This document shows, piece by piece, positions 33,118-41,775 of a stretch of 60,882 nt of DNA. The notes beneath the pieces are model-generated. The model was not told the origin of the DNA, ran no database searches, and saw only the letters and a list, made by a program, of their open reading frames with translations. This DNA is from Acidobacteriota bacterium (lineage in GTDB: Bacteria; Acidobacteriota; Vicinamibacteria; Vicinamibacterales; CAVVIG01): the NCBI GenBank assembly GCA_003222535.1, contig QHWJ01000332.1, forward strand, positions 1 to 60,882, given 5' to 3'. How positions within the stretch are numbered: position 1 is the first letter of the stretch; each line of letters begins with the position of its first letter. The position numbers and the translations under genes were made by a program.

Positions 33118-33704
33118 GCGGCACGCGCCTTTCCGCCGAGTTGAAACAGGAGCAAGCTGAAAGACGCATGGAGAAGCGGGCCGACGATCAGAACATACGC
33201 CCAGGTGAGCCAGGACACCGGCGCCACGATCGTCAGCGCGACCAGCATTCCGAGAATCGAGTCGATTCGGTCGAAGACGCCGAAGAGCCGGCGCGCGTAG
33301 ACAGCGTCCGCAGCCTGGCCGGGCGCGATCCCAAGCTGGCGTTTCACGAACGAGTTCGGCAGCTCGCCGAGCATGAACCCCATGCCGGCCCACATGCCCA
33401 GGAGCCCGTAGTCTGCTGACGCTCCGGGCCATAGTCCCGTCTGGCCGGACGGCGATCCCTCGAGCAGGCCCGCGAGTGCTGCAAATGAGAGCCCGGTGGC
33501 CGGCACCATGATCACGAAGCCCCGCAGGGTCTTGTTCGCGCCGAAGATTCGTCGTCCGCGAAATGTCCTCCCTCCATCCAGCGGGATGGCAAAACGGCGG
33601 GAGAGGGGCAGCGCCAACCACGCGGTCTGTGAGACGCCCGCCAGCGTGAACGCGCCCACGAGAAAAGCGGCGCACGCAGCCGGGTTCAGTAGCGCGCCCG
33701 TCAT
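33114..33704 (-). CDS. CDP-archaeol synthase (CarS)-like membrane cytidylyltransferase
   Basis: 196 aa. The family signature is visible: LDGGRTFRGRRIFGANKTLRGF, then GLLGMWAGMGFMLGELPNSFVKRQLG and FDRIDSILGMLVA, with five to six membrane helices. CarS makes CDP-archaeol from CTP and unsaturated archaetidic acid; bacterial members of this DUF46-like family are related to CdsA. In this operon it can be expected to make the CDP-activated lipid that the CDP-alcohol phosphatidyltransferase at 23188-23796 uses. ATGA overlaps couple it to both neighbours. Confidence 0.78.
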   Translation of the reverse strand: MTGALLNPAACAAFLVGAFTLAGVSQTAWLALPLSRRFAIPLDGGRTFRGRRIFGANKTLRGFVIMVPATGLSFAALAGLLEGSPSGQTGLWPGASADYGLLGMWAGMGFMLGELPNSFVKRQLGIAPGQAADAVYARRLFGVFDRIDSILGMLVALTIVAPVSWLTWAYVLIVGPLLHASFSLLLFQLGGKARAA

Positions 33705-34660
33705 ACGTCGAACCCCGACTCATTCCGGTTTTGGAACAGAAACACGTCGCCGGGAATCGCGCGAGCGGCCGGTACCCACTCTCGCCAGCTCACTTCGTTG
33801 GCCGCAGCGTACGGAACTTCATTCAAGCGGTATCCCGGCACGAACGGATACATGTGATGGAGCTCGTGGGCGTCGAAGTGGAGGCAGATGCGCGACAACC
33901 ACGGTGGCAGGCGGAGCGATCGCGTAAAGGGCTCCTGAGCCAGGGCTCGATATGGTTCGACCACGCGGCCCTGGCTCAGCCCCATCGGCACGTGCGTGTG
34001 CTGGCTGAGGAGGAGCACATCCTCCGCCATCAGGGCCAGGACCAGCGCGACGCCCACAGTTCGGGCAACCGGCATTGGACCGACGAGCAGAACAACGGCG
34101 ACATACGTGGCAGTCTGCGCCACCGCGTTCGTGATGAAGTTCCGCCGGGCGCGTCGATCGGAGCGGAACAGTTGCATTAAACGAGGCATGTTCCAGAAGT
34201 TGTCGACGCGATACACGGTCGAGAAGAGCGGAATCCACCACTTCCAGCACACGTTCACCGCCCAGCGCTCGAATCGGCTGCGTGGCCGAGGCGTCAGCGA
34301 CACCGTCGTCGGATCGAGATCCTGCCAGCCGGTCCATCGGTGATGACGGGCGTGAATACGGCGCCAGCATTCGAAGGGAATCACGGCAAAGAAGCCGGCG
34401 ACATAGCCGGCAGGGCGGTGAAGAGCGTGGGTGCGAAAGAGCGTGTCGTGGCCGCACTCGTGCAGCACCACGAACCATTCGACAAGCGCCGCGGCGAGGA
34501 CGACCTGGCCAAGCGCCCACAGAAACACGGCGTCATGGCTCGAGAGCCAGCCGGCCGCTACGGTGGCGGCCAGGGTGCCGCCGACGACCAATATGCCACT
34601 CAGATTTCCTGGCTTCAGGTGGTACAGATCAGCCGAACGGGGAGGTGTGTCTGCTCGCAT
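33701..34660 (-). CDS. Membrane fatty-acid desaturase / hydroxylase
   Basis: 319 aa di-iron membrane enzyme. Three His boxes are complete: HECGHD at 67-72, HARHHRW at 103-109 and HELHH at 265-269, embedded in four or more membrane helices. It would desaturate or hydroxylate an acyl or alkyl chain with O2. It is the first gene of the lipid operon, so its 5' side (34661-34981) should hold the operon promoter; I could not fix a -35/-10 pair there. ATG 34660 is chosen because upstream codons run through non-protein-like sequence. The stop overlaps the CarS-like start (ATGA). Confidence 0.87.
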   Translation of the reverse strand: MRADTPPRSADLYHLKPGNLSGILVVGGTLAATVAAGWLSSHDAVFLWALGQVVLAAALVEWFVVLHECGHDTLFRTHALHRPAGYVAGFFAVIPFECWRRIHARHHRWTGWQDLDPTTVSLTPRPRSRFERWAVNVCWKWWIPLFSTVYRVDNFWNMPRLMQLFRSDRRARRNFITNAVAQTATYVAVVLLVGPMPVARTVGVALVLALMAEDVLLLSQHTHVPMGLSQGRVVEPYRALAQEPFTRSLRLPPWLSRICLHFDAHELHHMYPFVPGYRLNEVPYAAANEVSWREWVPAARAIPGDVFLFQNRNESGFDV

Positions 34661-34981
34661 GTTCGTCTGAGTTGAGACGTTACGGCAGGCGGCAGAGAGA
34701 AGTCCTGAGGACGCTCTGAATTTCAGATCAAGATCTTCTGAGCGCGTGTGGCCGATCAAGAAAGGCGCGCACTTGAGGGCGAAAAACGCCGGCAATCGGG
34801 ATGGCTCTTCGGTCGTCGAGTTACGGCTCGATGGAGTCGCGGCGCCAGCCGGCCGCTGAATCGGCGAGGTTATTCCGAAAGAACGCCCTCTAAAAGTTTC
34901 GCGCTACGTATGCCTGAGGAGGAAGTACTCGCCTGAAGCCGTCGGAATCCGACCGCCGGTGCCGACCTGAAGCGGTGTACA
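34661..34981. other. Divergent intergenic region upstream of the lipid operon
   Basis: About 320 bp between the desaturase start (minus) and the antitoxin start (plus). It holds a remnant of the CTCTAAAAG...TTTCGCGCTACGTATGCC repeat at about 34886-34916, matching the right arm and flank of the 21059-21115 palindrome. No gene is seen. Confidence 0.5.
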
Positions 34982-34988
34982 ATGTACA
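34976..34988. promoter_or_regulatory. Palindrome overlapping the antitoxin start, possible operator
   Basis: TGTACAATGTACA, a 13-bp near-perfect palindrome lying on the first ATG (34982). Phd/YefM antitoxins commonly repress their own operon at palindromes near the start; the TGTACA half-sites fit that idea. If correct, ATG 34991 could be the real start. Confidence 0.45.
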
Positions 34989-35242
34989 TCATGAAGCGGT
35001 ACACCGTCAGTCAGGTTCGTGGACGCCTCGCCGAAGCCCTCGATCAGGCAGACCGTGGTGTGCCGGTTATCATCGAACGAAAGGGAATCCGGTACTCCCT
35101 CAAGGCTGAACCGCCGGCGACGGCCCGACGGTGGAAGAAATCGGTGATCGAGATTCTGGATCCGGCGGTCGCCGAGGGCCAATGGACGTGGGACCTCGGT
35201 CCTGACGGCTTACGGTTCCGGGGCGGCCGTTCGCGGCGATGA
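34982..35242 (+). CDS. Phd/YefM-like antitoxin
   Basis: 86 aa (83 from the ATG at 34991). The N-terminal part MKRYTVSQVRGRLAEALDQADRGVPVIIERKGIRYSL is a prevent-host-death fold that dimerises and binds DNA; the C-terminal part (KKSVIEILDPAVAEGQWTWD) is the toxin-binding tail. Its stop overlaps the toxin start by 4 nt, the usual toxin-antitoxin coupling. Confidence 0.82.
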   Translation: MYIMKRYTVSQVRGRLAEALDQADRGVPVIIERKGIRYSLKAEPPATARRWKKSVIEILDPAVAEGQWTWDLGPDGLRFRGGRSRR

Positions 35243-35607
35243 TCCTGCTCGACACCAGCGCCCTGCTCTGGCTCGAGGGCGGCCATCGGCGTGTGCGCGT
35301 GTTGGCCTCCGGCCACCAGCCGCTCTATATGTCACCTGCGACCCTCCTGGAGCTCCAGATCCTGCGCGAAGCGGGCCGAATCCGGCTCCGGGCCGGATCC
35401 GTGGCGTCACTCGCCCACGACGATCGCTGGCTGCTGGACGAGCCACCTGCGGGGCGCTGGTTCGACACAGCACTCGATCTGACGTGGACCCGCGACCCGT
35501 TCGACCGCCTGATTGTCGCGCACGCGCAGCTCCGCGGCTGGCGTCTGGCCACCGCCGACAAAGCCGTGCTCGCGCATTTGCCTGAGGCGGGGCGATTGGA
35601 GCTGTGA
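35239..35607 (+). CDS. PIN-domain (VapC-like) ribonuclease toxin
   Basis: 122 aa. PIN landmarks are MILLDTSALLWLEG (Asp5), SPATLLELQILREAGRI (conserved Glu), TRDPFDRLIVAHAQLRGWRL (Asp pair) and ATADKAVLAH, together a Mg-binding RNase site. It cleaves RNA when freed from the antitoxin encoded just upstream. Length and gene order are standard. Confidence 0.87.
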   Translation: MILLDTSALLWLEGGHRRVRVLASGHQPLYMSPATLLELQILREAGRIRLRAGSVASLAHDDRWLLDEPPAGRWFDTALDLTWTRDPFDRLIVAHAQLRGWRLATADKAVLAHLPEAGRLEL

Positions 35608-35697
35608 CCGCGGATTCTCCTCAAACGGGTTGACACAGCACGTGTGACGCTCGAGCCCGATCGCTCCGGCCTGATCGCGTGCCAAGGAGTATTTGAG

Positions 35698-37416
35698 ATG
35701 AGCATGAATGAACAGAATTTCGCTCTGAATCGTCGGCGTTTTCTCGAATGCTTTCCCGCTGGAACCTTTGCGCTGATGCCGGGTGCCTTGATGGCAGTGG
35801 CGCAGGATGCACGGCGAATCACGCCCGAAATCCTCGAGGCGGCCGCGAAGATTGCGGGTGTCTCGTTTTCGCGCGAAGAGCAACAAGCCATTCTCGCGCG
35901 GCTGAATAGTCCGGCCGGGCCGCTCCCGGGCTTCGACGCCCTGCGACACGCCGATCTTGGAAACACTCAACCGGCATTCGTGTTCAATCCCGTTCTTCCC
36001 GGTAAAACTCTGCCGAGCGAGCGCCGGCCGTTCCGGCGGCAATCGATCGATGTCCGCTTGCCGGCGACGGATGAAGAGTTGGCATTCCTTCCCGTCACCC
36101 ATTTGTCGAGACTCATTGAGACCCGCCGGATTAAACCTTCCGATCTCACGAAGTTGTACTTGTCGCGGCTGAAGCGATACGACCCGAAACTACTGTGTGT
36201 GGTCAATCTCACCGAAGACCTTGCCTTGAAGCAGGCTCGTCAGGCGGATGACGAAATCGCCGCAGGCAGATATCGTGGACCGCTGCACGGCATTCCATGG
36301 GGGCTCAAGGATCTGTTCGCCGTTCGAGGAACAAAGACGACGTGGGGAATGTCGCCATATCGCGATCGTGTGATCGACATGGACGCCACGGTCTACAGCA
36401 AACTCACGGAAGCCGGCGCGATCCTCATCGCGAAACTTTCGACCGGAGCCTTGGCCGTGACCGCGCGCTGGTTCGGAGGCCTGACGCGCTGTCCGTGGAA
36501 TACTCAGGAGGATGCATCGGGATCGTCGGCCGGACCGGGCGCGGCGACTGCAGCAGGACTGGTTGGTTTCTCGGTTGGATCGGATACCGGCGGGTCGATC
36601 ATCGGCCCCGCCAGTCGCAACGGCGTGACTGGTCTACGGCCCACGTTCGGTCGCGTCAGCCGTCATGGCGGAATGGTGCTGGCATGGACGCAGGACACGG
36701 TTGGTCCGATATGCCGATCCGCCGAAGACTGCGCACTGGTGTTCAATGCGATCCAGGGACCGGACGGCAAGGACAACAGCCTCATCGATGTGCCGTTCAA
36801 TTGGGACGCAGCCTCGGATGTGGCCCAACTTCGCGTGGGTTACCTGCGCGCCGCGTTCGAAGGCCCGATCCCCGATAATCCCCGGGATCCCAGCATCGCC
36901 GAGTTCGAGCGCGCAACGCGCACCAATAATCAGGAGGCGCTTCGGGTCCTTCGCTCGCTCGGTGTGAACCTCGTGCCCTTCGACCTGCCGGATGTTCCGA
37001 TCTCCGCAATCGACTTCATCCGCTATGCCGAAACCGCGGCATTCTTCGATGACGTGACGCGAAGCGGTCTGCTCACGCAAGTTGAGGAAGGACCGGAGAA
37101 GAGCGCCAGGCCGATCGAGATCCGTAGCGCGTACTTCACGCCGGCAGTGGAGTTCATTCAAGCGAACCGGTTCCGCACGCGGGTCATGCAGAAGATGGAC
37201 GAGGCGATGTCTGGTCTCGACCTGTTTGTTGGGAGCCAGCAATTGCTCACGAACCGCACCGGTCACCCGGTGGTCAGCATGCCAAGCGGATTGTATCGTG
37301 GGTTACCGACCGCGCTGCACTTCACAGGCAAGATCTTCGGCGATTCGGAGATTCTGCTCCTTGCGAATGCCTTTCAGTCCGCGACGAGTCACCACTTGGC
37401 AACGCCACCTCTATAG
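35698..37416 (+). CDS. Tat-exported amidase (amidase signature family)
   Basis: 572 aa. The N-terminus ALNRRRFLECFPAGTFALMP is a twin-arginine type leader, so the folded enzyme is exported. The amidase signature Ser-cis-Ser-Lys triad is readable: PWGLKDLFAVRGTKTTWG (Lys), NTQEDASGSSAGPGAATAAG (cis-Ser) and VGSDTGGSIIGPASRNGVTG (nucleophile Ser). It is a member of the Asp/Glu-tRNA-amidotransferase A-like family, acting on an amide in the periplasm; the substrate is unknown. The ATG at 35698 follows AAGGAG; an upstream start would put residues before the leader. Confidence 0.85.
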   Translation: MSMNEQNFALNRRRFLECFPAGTFALMPGALMAVAQDARRITPEILEAAAKIAGVSFSREEQQAILARLNSPAGPLPGFDALRHADLGNTQPAFVFNPVLPGKTLPSERRPFRRQSIDVRLPATDEELAFLPVTHLSRLIETRRIKPSDLTKLYLSRLKRYDPKLLCVVNLTEDLALKQARQADDEIAAGRYRGPLHGIPWGLKDLFAVRGTKTTWGMSPYRDRVIDMDATVYSKLTEAGAILIAKLSTGALAVTARWFGGLTRCPWNTQEDASGSSAGPGAATAAGLVGFSVGSDTGGSIIGPASRNGVTGLRPTFGRVSRHGGMVLAWTQDTVGPICRSAEDCALVFNAIQGPDGKDNSLIDVPFNWDAASDVAQLRVGYLRAAFEGPIPDNPRDPSIAEFERATRTNNQEALRVLRSLGVNLVPFDLPDVPISAIDFIRYAETAAFFDDVTRSGLLTQVEEGPEKSARPIEIRSAYFTPAVEFIQANRFRTRVMQKMDEAMSGLDLFVGSQQLLTNRTGHPVVSMPSGLYRGLPTALHFTGKIFGDSEILLLANAFQSATSHHLATPPL

Positions 37417-37512
37417 ATGAGGAGTCCGCCGATTCCAAGGGCGACGAGCGTCAGTGTTAATCCGTACTCCTCGTAAAACGATTCAGGATTTTGCGCATGA
37501 CGATAGGAAGCA

Positions 37513-38895
37513 TTAGCAGCATGAAATCACCGCGGTGAACACCAGCATTCGCACATCTCCGGCCATGCCCGCAGCACGCGACAGGTCGGGAGGCAGATGC
37601 GGAGCGAGGGCGGCAGTCACGGCCAGTGCGACCAGAAAGCCAGCGATCCCGCCGATGCCGGCCAACAACAGACTCTCCGTCAGAAGTTGTCGTGCGAGCC
37701 GCCCGCGGCTGGCACCGAGCGCAGCCCGGACCGCCATCTCTGTTTGGCGCCCCGCCGCCCGGCTCAACAGAAGGTTCGCGACGTTCGCGCAGGCGATCAG
37801 CAGCACCAGTCCAACGGCGCCAAGCAGCGTCGCCAGTGGCGCGCGAACAGTCGCCGTGACCCGCTCCGCCAGCGAAACCGCCGCGATTCCCTTATCGCGG
37901 TTGTTGTCGGGATACAGTCGCGCCATGTTGGCCGCGATAACATCGAGTTCCGCCTGGGCCTCCGTGAGTGTGACGCCAGGCGCGAGCCGCGCGATCACCC
38001 GCAGCGGATGCGTCCCGCGCTGCAGTCGCTGAAGATCGAGCGCCAGCGGAACCCAAATGTCGGGTTGGCTGCGCGTCTGAAAATCTGCCGCCGTGCTCCC
38101 GAACTGAAAACCCGCCGGCAGGACGCCGACCACCGTGTAGCTGTCGTCGTTCAGGGTGATGGCTCTACCTGCGATCTCGCGGTCGGCGCCGAACTGTTCG
38201 CGCCACACTGAGTAGCCCAGAATCGCAACGCGATTCCGGCCAGGCCGGTCCTCCTCCGGAAGAAAATTGCGGCCCAGCGTGAAACGGGTCCCTAATACGG
38301 AAAAGAAACTCGACGAAACGTTCGCTCCGGCCAACCGCGACGCCTCGCTCTGTCCGTCCAGAATGAAGCTGGACGCACTCACCGCCGCCATCTCGCTGAA
38401 CGACCTGCTCGCGCCGCGCCAATCCACGAAATTCGCCGGTGCCACTGTGCTCGGCGTTCCATCGCGCTGCCGTTCCCAAAGCGTCACGATGCGGCTCGGC
38501 TCGGGATAAGGCAGCGGCTTGAACAACACCGCATTGCACACGCTGAAAATAGCCGTATTCGCACCGATCCCGAGCGCCAGCGTCACCACGGCTGCCGCCG
38601 CGAAGGCCCGATTCTTTCGCAGCATTCGGACCGCGTAGGCCAGATCCGCCCGCACTGACTCGATGGCCGGGAACATCTGCATGCTCCTCCGGTCGTCCTC
38701 CAAGAACGTGGTATTGCCGAACTGCCGCCGCGCCGCCAGCATGGCGGCTTCTGCCGTCATGCCCTGCCGGCGATAGCGCTCCGTCAGCAATCGGACGTGT
38801 TCCTCGATCTCCGCCTGAAACTCCGGGTCGCGCGGCTCATCGAGAACCGTGGCGCGAATCCGAGTCCACAATTTCAGAAGCCACCGCCGGATCAT
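37513..38895 (-). pseudogene. C-terminally truncated ADOP-type permease
   Basis: 460 aa of an expected 800 or more. It has the N-terminal helical extension of PadR-linked permeases ([33 protein letters not shown]), then the membrane helix [20 protein letters not shown], periplasmic core and first FtsX block ([37 protein letters not shown]), then stops at [12 protein letters not shown]. The second core and FtsX block are gone; the following 96 bp up to the amidase carry only a short unrelated frame. Probably non-functional. The start overlaps the PadR remnant (ATGA). Confidence 0.8.
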
Positions 38896-39035
38896 GACCT
38901 CTGACCCGCGAGCCGCAGCACGCGTCCGATCACTCCGGAAATCCGCTCCCAGTCCTCCGTCTCCCTCGCCAGTTGTCTCAGGCCGCTCTTCGTAATTGAA
39001 TAGAATTTTGCCTTCCGATTGTATCTCTGCTTCAT
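38892..39035 (-). pseudogene. C-terminal remnant of a PadR-family regulator
   Basis: [39 protein letters not shown] is the last strand and C-terminal helix of PadR proteins that precede these permeases. The DNA-binding helices are absent: the sequence joins the 3' end of the PQQ dehydrogenase at 39038-39040. Confidence 0.75.
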
Positions 39036-39037
39036 AG

Positions 39038-40675
39038 TCAATTCGAACCAGCTGGCAGCGCGTAGGCCGTCAGCGTGGTGCCGGATGGCAGCAGGACGTA
39101 CTGGCGGCCATCGACCATGTAGGTGATTGCTCCCGCGTACACCGCGGATCCAGTCTGGAAGTGCCAGAGATTCTTTCCCGTGCGCGCGTCGAACGCCATG
39201 AAGTTGCCCGAAGCGCCGGCGAACACCAGGCCCGAGGCAGTCGACAGCACGCCCGCCCATGACTGGGGGCTCGTGTAGGGAAAGTCCCAGCGCTTCTCCC
39301 CGGTCGCCACGTCGATCGCGCGCAAGGCGCTGCGCGATTCGCCGACCCGCTGGACGGCGCCGCCTCGATAGCTGTCGCCGGGGTTGTAGTCGTCCTTCCA
39401 CGTGTAGAAGATGCCGCAGGATTCCCGCGCCGTGACGAACAGGAGCCCGAGGGCCTTATCGAACGACGGTGGCATCCAGTTGGTCCCTCCGCTCTGATCC
39501 GGACACACCCGCGTCCCCTCTTCGCTTGGGATGTTGTTCGGAAGGAGCATGGGGCGGCCGTCGGCTCGAATCTCCTTCGCCCAGCTCGTCTCGATGAATG
39601 GCTTCCCCCTGATCAGTTTCCCGGTCGCCCGGTCGAGGAGATAGAAGAAGCCATTGCGGTTCGCGAACATCACGACCTTGCGCGGCTGACCGCCGATCGT
39701 CAGGTCGGCCAGGACGGGATTCTGGGTCGAGTCCCAGTCCCACACGTCGTGTGGCGTGAACTGATAGTGCCAGCGCAGACGGCCCGTGTCGGCGTCGAGT
39801 GCCACGATGGACGCGGTGTACAGGTTGTCGCCTTCACGCGCGCTCCCGTCGTAGTCCGGTCCCGCGTTGCCGGTGCCCCAGTAGACCAGGTTCAGCTCCG
39901 GATCGTACGCGCCGGTCGCCCAGGTCGATCCGCCACCTTTCTCCCAGGCCTTCGGGTCCATTCCCCGCCATGTGGTGTGGCCGGGATCCTCGGGTCCCGC
40001 CGTCGTGAAAAACCGCCAGCTGCGCTTCCCCGTCTGCGCGTCGTACGCATCGATGAAGCCGCGGACGCCGTACTCGGCACCGGCCATGCCGACGATGACC
40101 TTGTCCTTCACGACGAGCGGCGCCGCGGTCGCGCTGTAGCCGTTCCGGTAATTCTCCATGACGGTGTCCCAGAGCATGGCGCCGGTCTTCATGCTGATCG
40201 CCATGACGTGCGCGTCGAGAGTGGTCTTGAACAGACGATCGCCGAGCACGCCGAACCCGCGGTTGACAAGTCCGCAGCAGGCGATCAGATCTCTGGGCAG
40301 CTCGCGGCGTTGGCGCCAGAGCTGGCGGCCGGTCCGGGCGTCGATCGCCCAGCCGGTGTCGAGGGGGCCCGTGACGTAAATGATGCCGTCCAGCACGAGC
40401 GGTGTGGCTTCGAATTTGCCCAGCGTGTCGGTCTGGAAGGCCCACTGCGCCGTGAGGCGGTGCACGTTCTCCGGCGTGATTTGCGTGAGCGGACTATGGC
40501 GCTGATTGGAGTAGTCACCCGAGTAGATGAGCCAGCGCGACGCGTCCTTCAGACCGTCGCGCAAGTCCTGCGGCGTCACCTGCGGCGCGGCGATCTGCTG
40601 CGCGGCGACGGACCACGTGCCTGCGGCCGCTATCACGGCCGTCAGCTGTAAGGTGCGATCGATGATTGCGCGCAT
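39038..40675 (-). CDS. PQQ-dependent (quinoprotein) alcohol dehydrogenase-like protein
   Basis: 545 aa with a signal peptide ([18 protein letters not shown]). It is an eight-bladed propeller quinoprotein: [19 protein letters not shown], the adjacent Cys pair ACCGLVNRG (133-134), [71 protein letters not shown] with the catalytic-region Asp, and the W-motifs near the end. It oxidises alcohols or sugars in the periplasm and passes electrons to a cytochrome c; the upstream gene encodes a fitting diheme protein. No fused heme domain is present. GAGGAGG before ATG 40675 fixes the start. Confidence 0.87.
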   Translation of the reverse strand: MRAIIDRTLQLTAVIAAAGTWSVAAQQIAAPQVTPQDLRDGLKDASRWLIYSGDYSNQRHSPLTQITPENVHRLTAQWAFQTDTLGKFEATPLVLDGIIYVTGPLDTGWAIDARTGRQLWRQRRELPRDLIACCGLVNRGFGVLGDRLFKTTLDAHVMAISMKTGAMLWDTVMENYRNGYSATAAPLVVKDKVIVGMAGAEYGVRGFIDAYDAQTGKRSWRFFTTAGPEDPGHTTWRGMDPKAWEKGGGSTWATGAYDPELNLVYWGTGNAGPDYDGSAREGDNLYTASIVALDADTGRLRWHYQFTPHDVWDWDSTQNPVLADLTIGGQPRKVVMFANRNGFFYLLDRATGKLIRGKPFIETSWAKEIRADGRPMLLPNNIPSEEGTRVCPDQSGGTNWMPPSFDKALGLLFVTARESCGIFYTWKDDYNPGDSYRGGAVQRVGESRSALRAIDVATGEKRWDFPYTSPQSWAGVLSTASGLVFAGASGNFMAFDARTGKNLWHFQTGSAVYAGAITYMVDGRQYVLLPSGTTLTAYALPAGSN

Positions 40676-40683
40676 ATGCCTCC

Positions 40684-41529
40684 TCAACGACGTTCCGCGT
40701 CCGTTACACGCAGCGTGGTCAGATACTGCAGGAGATCGTCGAGCGCGCGATCGTTCAGTTGCTCCGCGCTGTACGCCGGCATCACTGTCCGCGGCTCGGT
40801 CAGGATCTCGGTCAGGTTCGCTTTCAGATAGCCCTGAAGCCGCTCGCGCATGTCGACGATCTGGATCGAGAACTCATCTTCGTTCTTCTTCACGCCTCGA
40901 ATCCGCTGGCCGTCGCGCGTGACGACCGTCACCGCCTCGTAACCAGGCCGGACATTGTCGCTCGTGCCGCGCACTTTGTTCAGGAGCACGGGGCGCGAAC
41001 GGCCCGATCCGACCCGCGACAGGTCCGGGCCCAACTGCCCGCCCCGTCCGTTGACCATGTGACAACTGCTGCAGTTGGCGCGGAAGATCCGCTCGCCGTT
41101 TTGCGCGTCGCCGGAAGCGGGCGTGCTGGGAGCCGCTTTCAGCGTGTCCAGATACGCCAGCACCTGCCAGATGTCGCGGTCCGACACGCGCAGGGGGTCG
41201 GCGGGAGTCATCTCGGTGCCGGGCACGCCGCGGCGAACGATCCCGAACAGGCGCTCGTCGGTGTAGCCGGATGCCGACAGCCCGGTGATATCCGGACCGA
41301 TATAACCGCGCGCGTCCGGTCCGTGACAGCCCGCGCATCGCGAGCGGAACTTCGTGCCGCCTTCACGAATGGCGTCCTGGTTCCCCTGCAGCGGATTCTT
41401 CGTCACGCGCGCCTCTGTCCGCGCGGTCCGATCCTGCAGCGCCACACCCCCGCGATCCGGCGTCGCGGCAAGGAAGACACCGGTGAATCCGACCATCACG
41501 GCCCCCAGCACCGGGACGCTCCATCTCAT
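40684..41529 (-). CDS. Diheme c-type cytochrome, partner of the quinoprotein
   Basis: 281 aa, exported (WSVPVLGAVMVGFTGVFLAA). Two heme sites: CAGCHG (Cys65 to His69) and CSSCHM (Cys153 to His157). The second lies in a domain with the V-T-x-D-G-x-x-x-x-G insert (VTVVTRDGQRIRGVKKNEDE) and the end NDRALDDLLQYLTTLR, as in membrane-associated heme-binding domains. It ends 8 nt before the dehydrogenase start, so the two form an operon and the cytochrome is the likely electron acceptor. AAGGAG precedes ATG 41529. Confidence 0.87.
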   Translation of the reverse strand: MRWSVPVLGAVMVGFTGVFLAATPDRGGVALQDRTARTEARVTKNPLQGNQDAIREGGTKFRSRCAGCHGPDARGYIGPDITGLSASGYTDERLFGIVRRGVPGTEMTPADPLRVSDRDIWQVLAYLDTLKAAPSTPASGDAQNGERIFRANCSSCHMVNGRGGQLGPDLSRVGSGRSRPVLLNKVRGTSDNVRPGYEAVTVVTRDGQRIRGVKKNEDEFSIQIVDMRERLQGYLKANLTEILTEPRTVMPAYSAEQLNDRALDDLLQYLTTLRVTDAERR

Positions 41530-41540
41530 ATGTAACTCCT

Positions 41541-41640
41541 TCGCTCGCCTAAAAGGCTCGCGCTCCGCCTCGCCTAAAAGGCGCTCGCGCTTCATCCGCC
41601 GGAGCGCGAGGCTTTCATCCCGGAGAGCACGGGATGCAGG
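41541..41640. repeat. CTCGCCTAAAAGGC / GAGCGCGAGGC repeats
   Basis: Two tandem copies of CTCGCCTAAAAGG(C)GCTCGCGCT and one inverted GGAGCGCGAGGCTTTCATCC lie in the divergent gap between the cytochrome gene and the antiporter. They belong to the 21059-21115 family. Confidence 0.7.
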
Positions 41641-41775
41641 CAGCCGGGCGTTCAGGGGATCTACGCTACCTCCAAGCGGACCGGTTCGCCAGCGGTAAAT
41701 GAGGTACACTACCCGCCCGTTTCGCCAAGCAAGGGCGGGCGCGGTTCACACGCGGCGGGTTGAGGAGGCGGGTTG

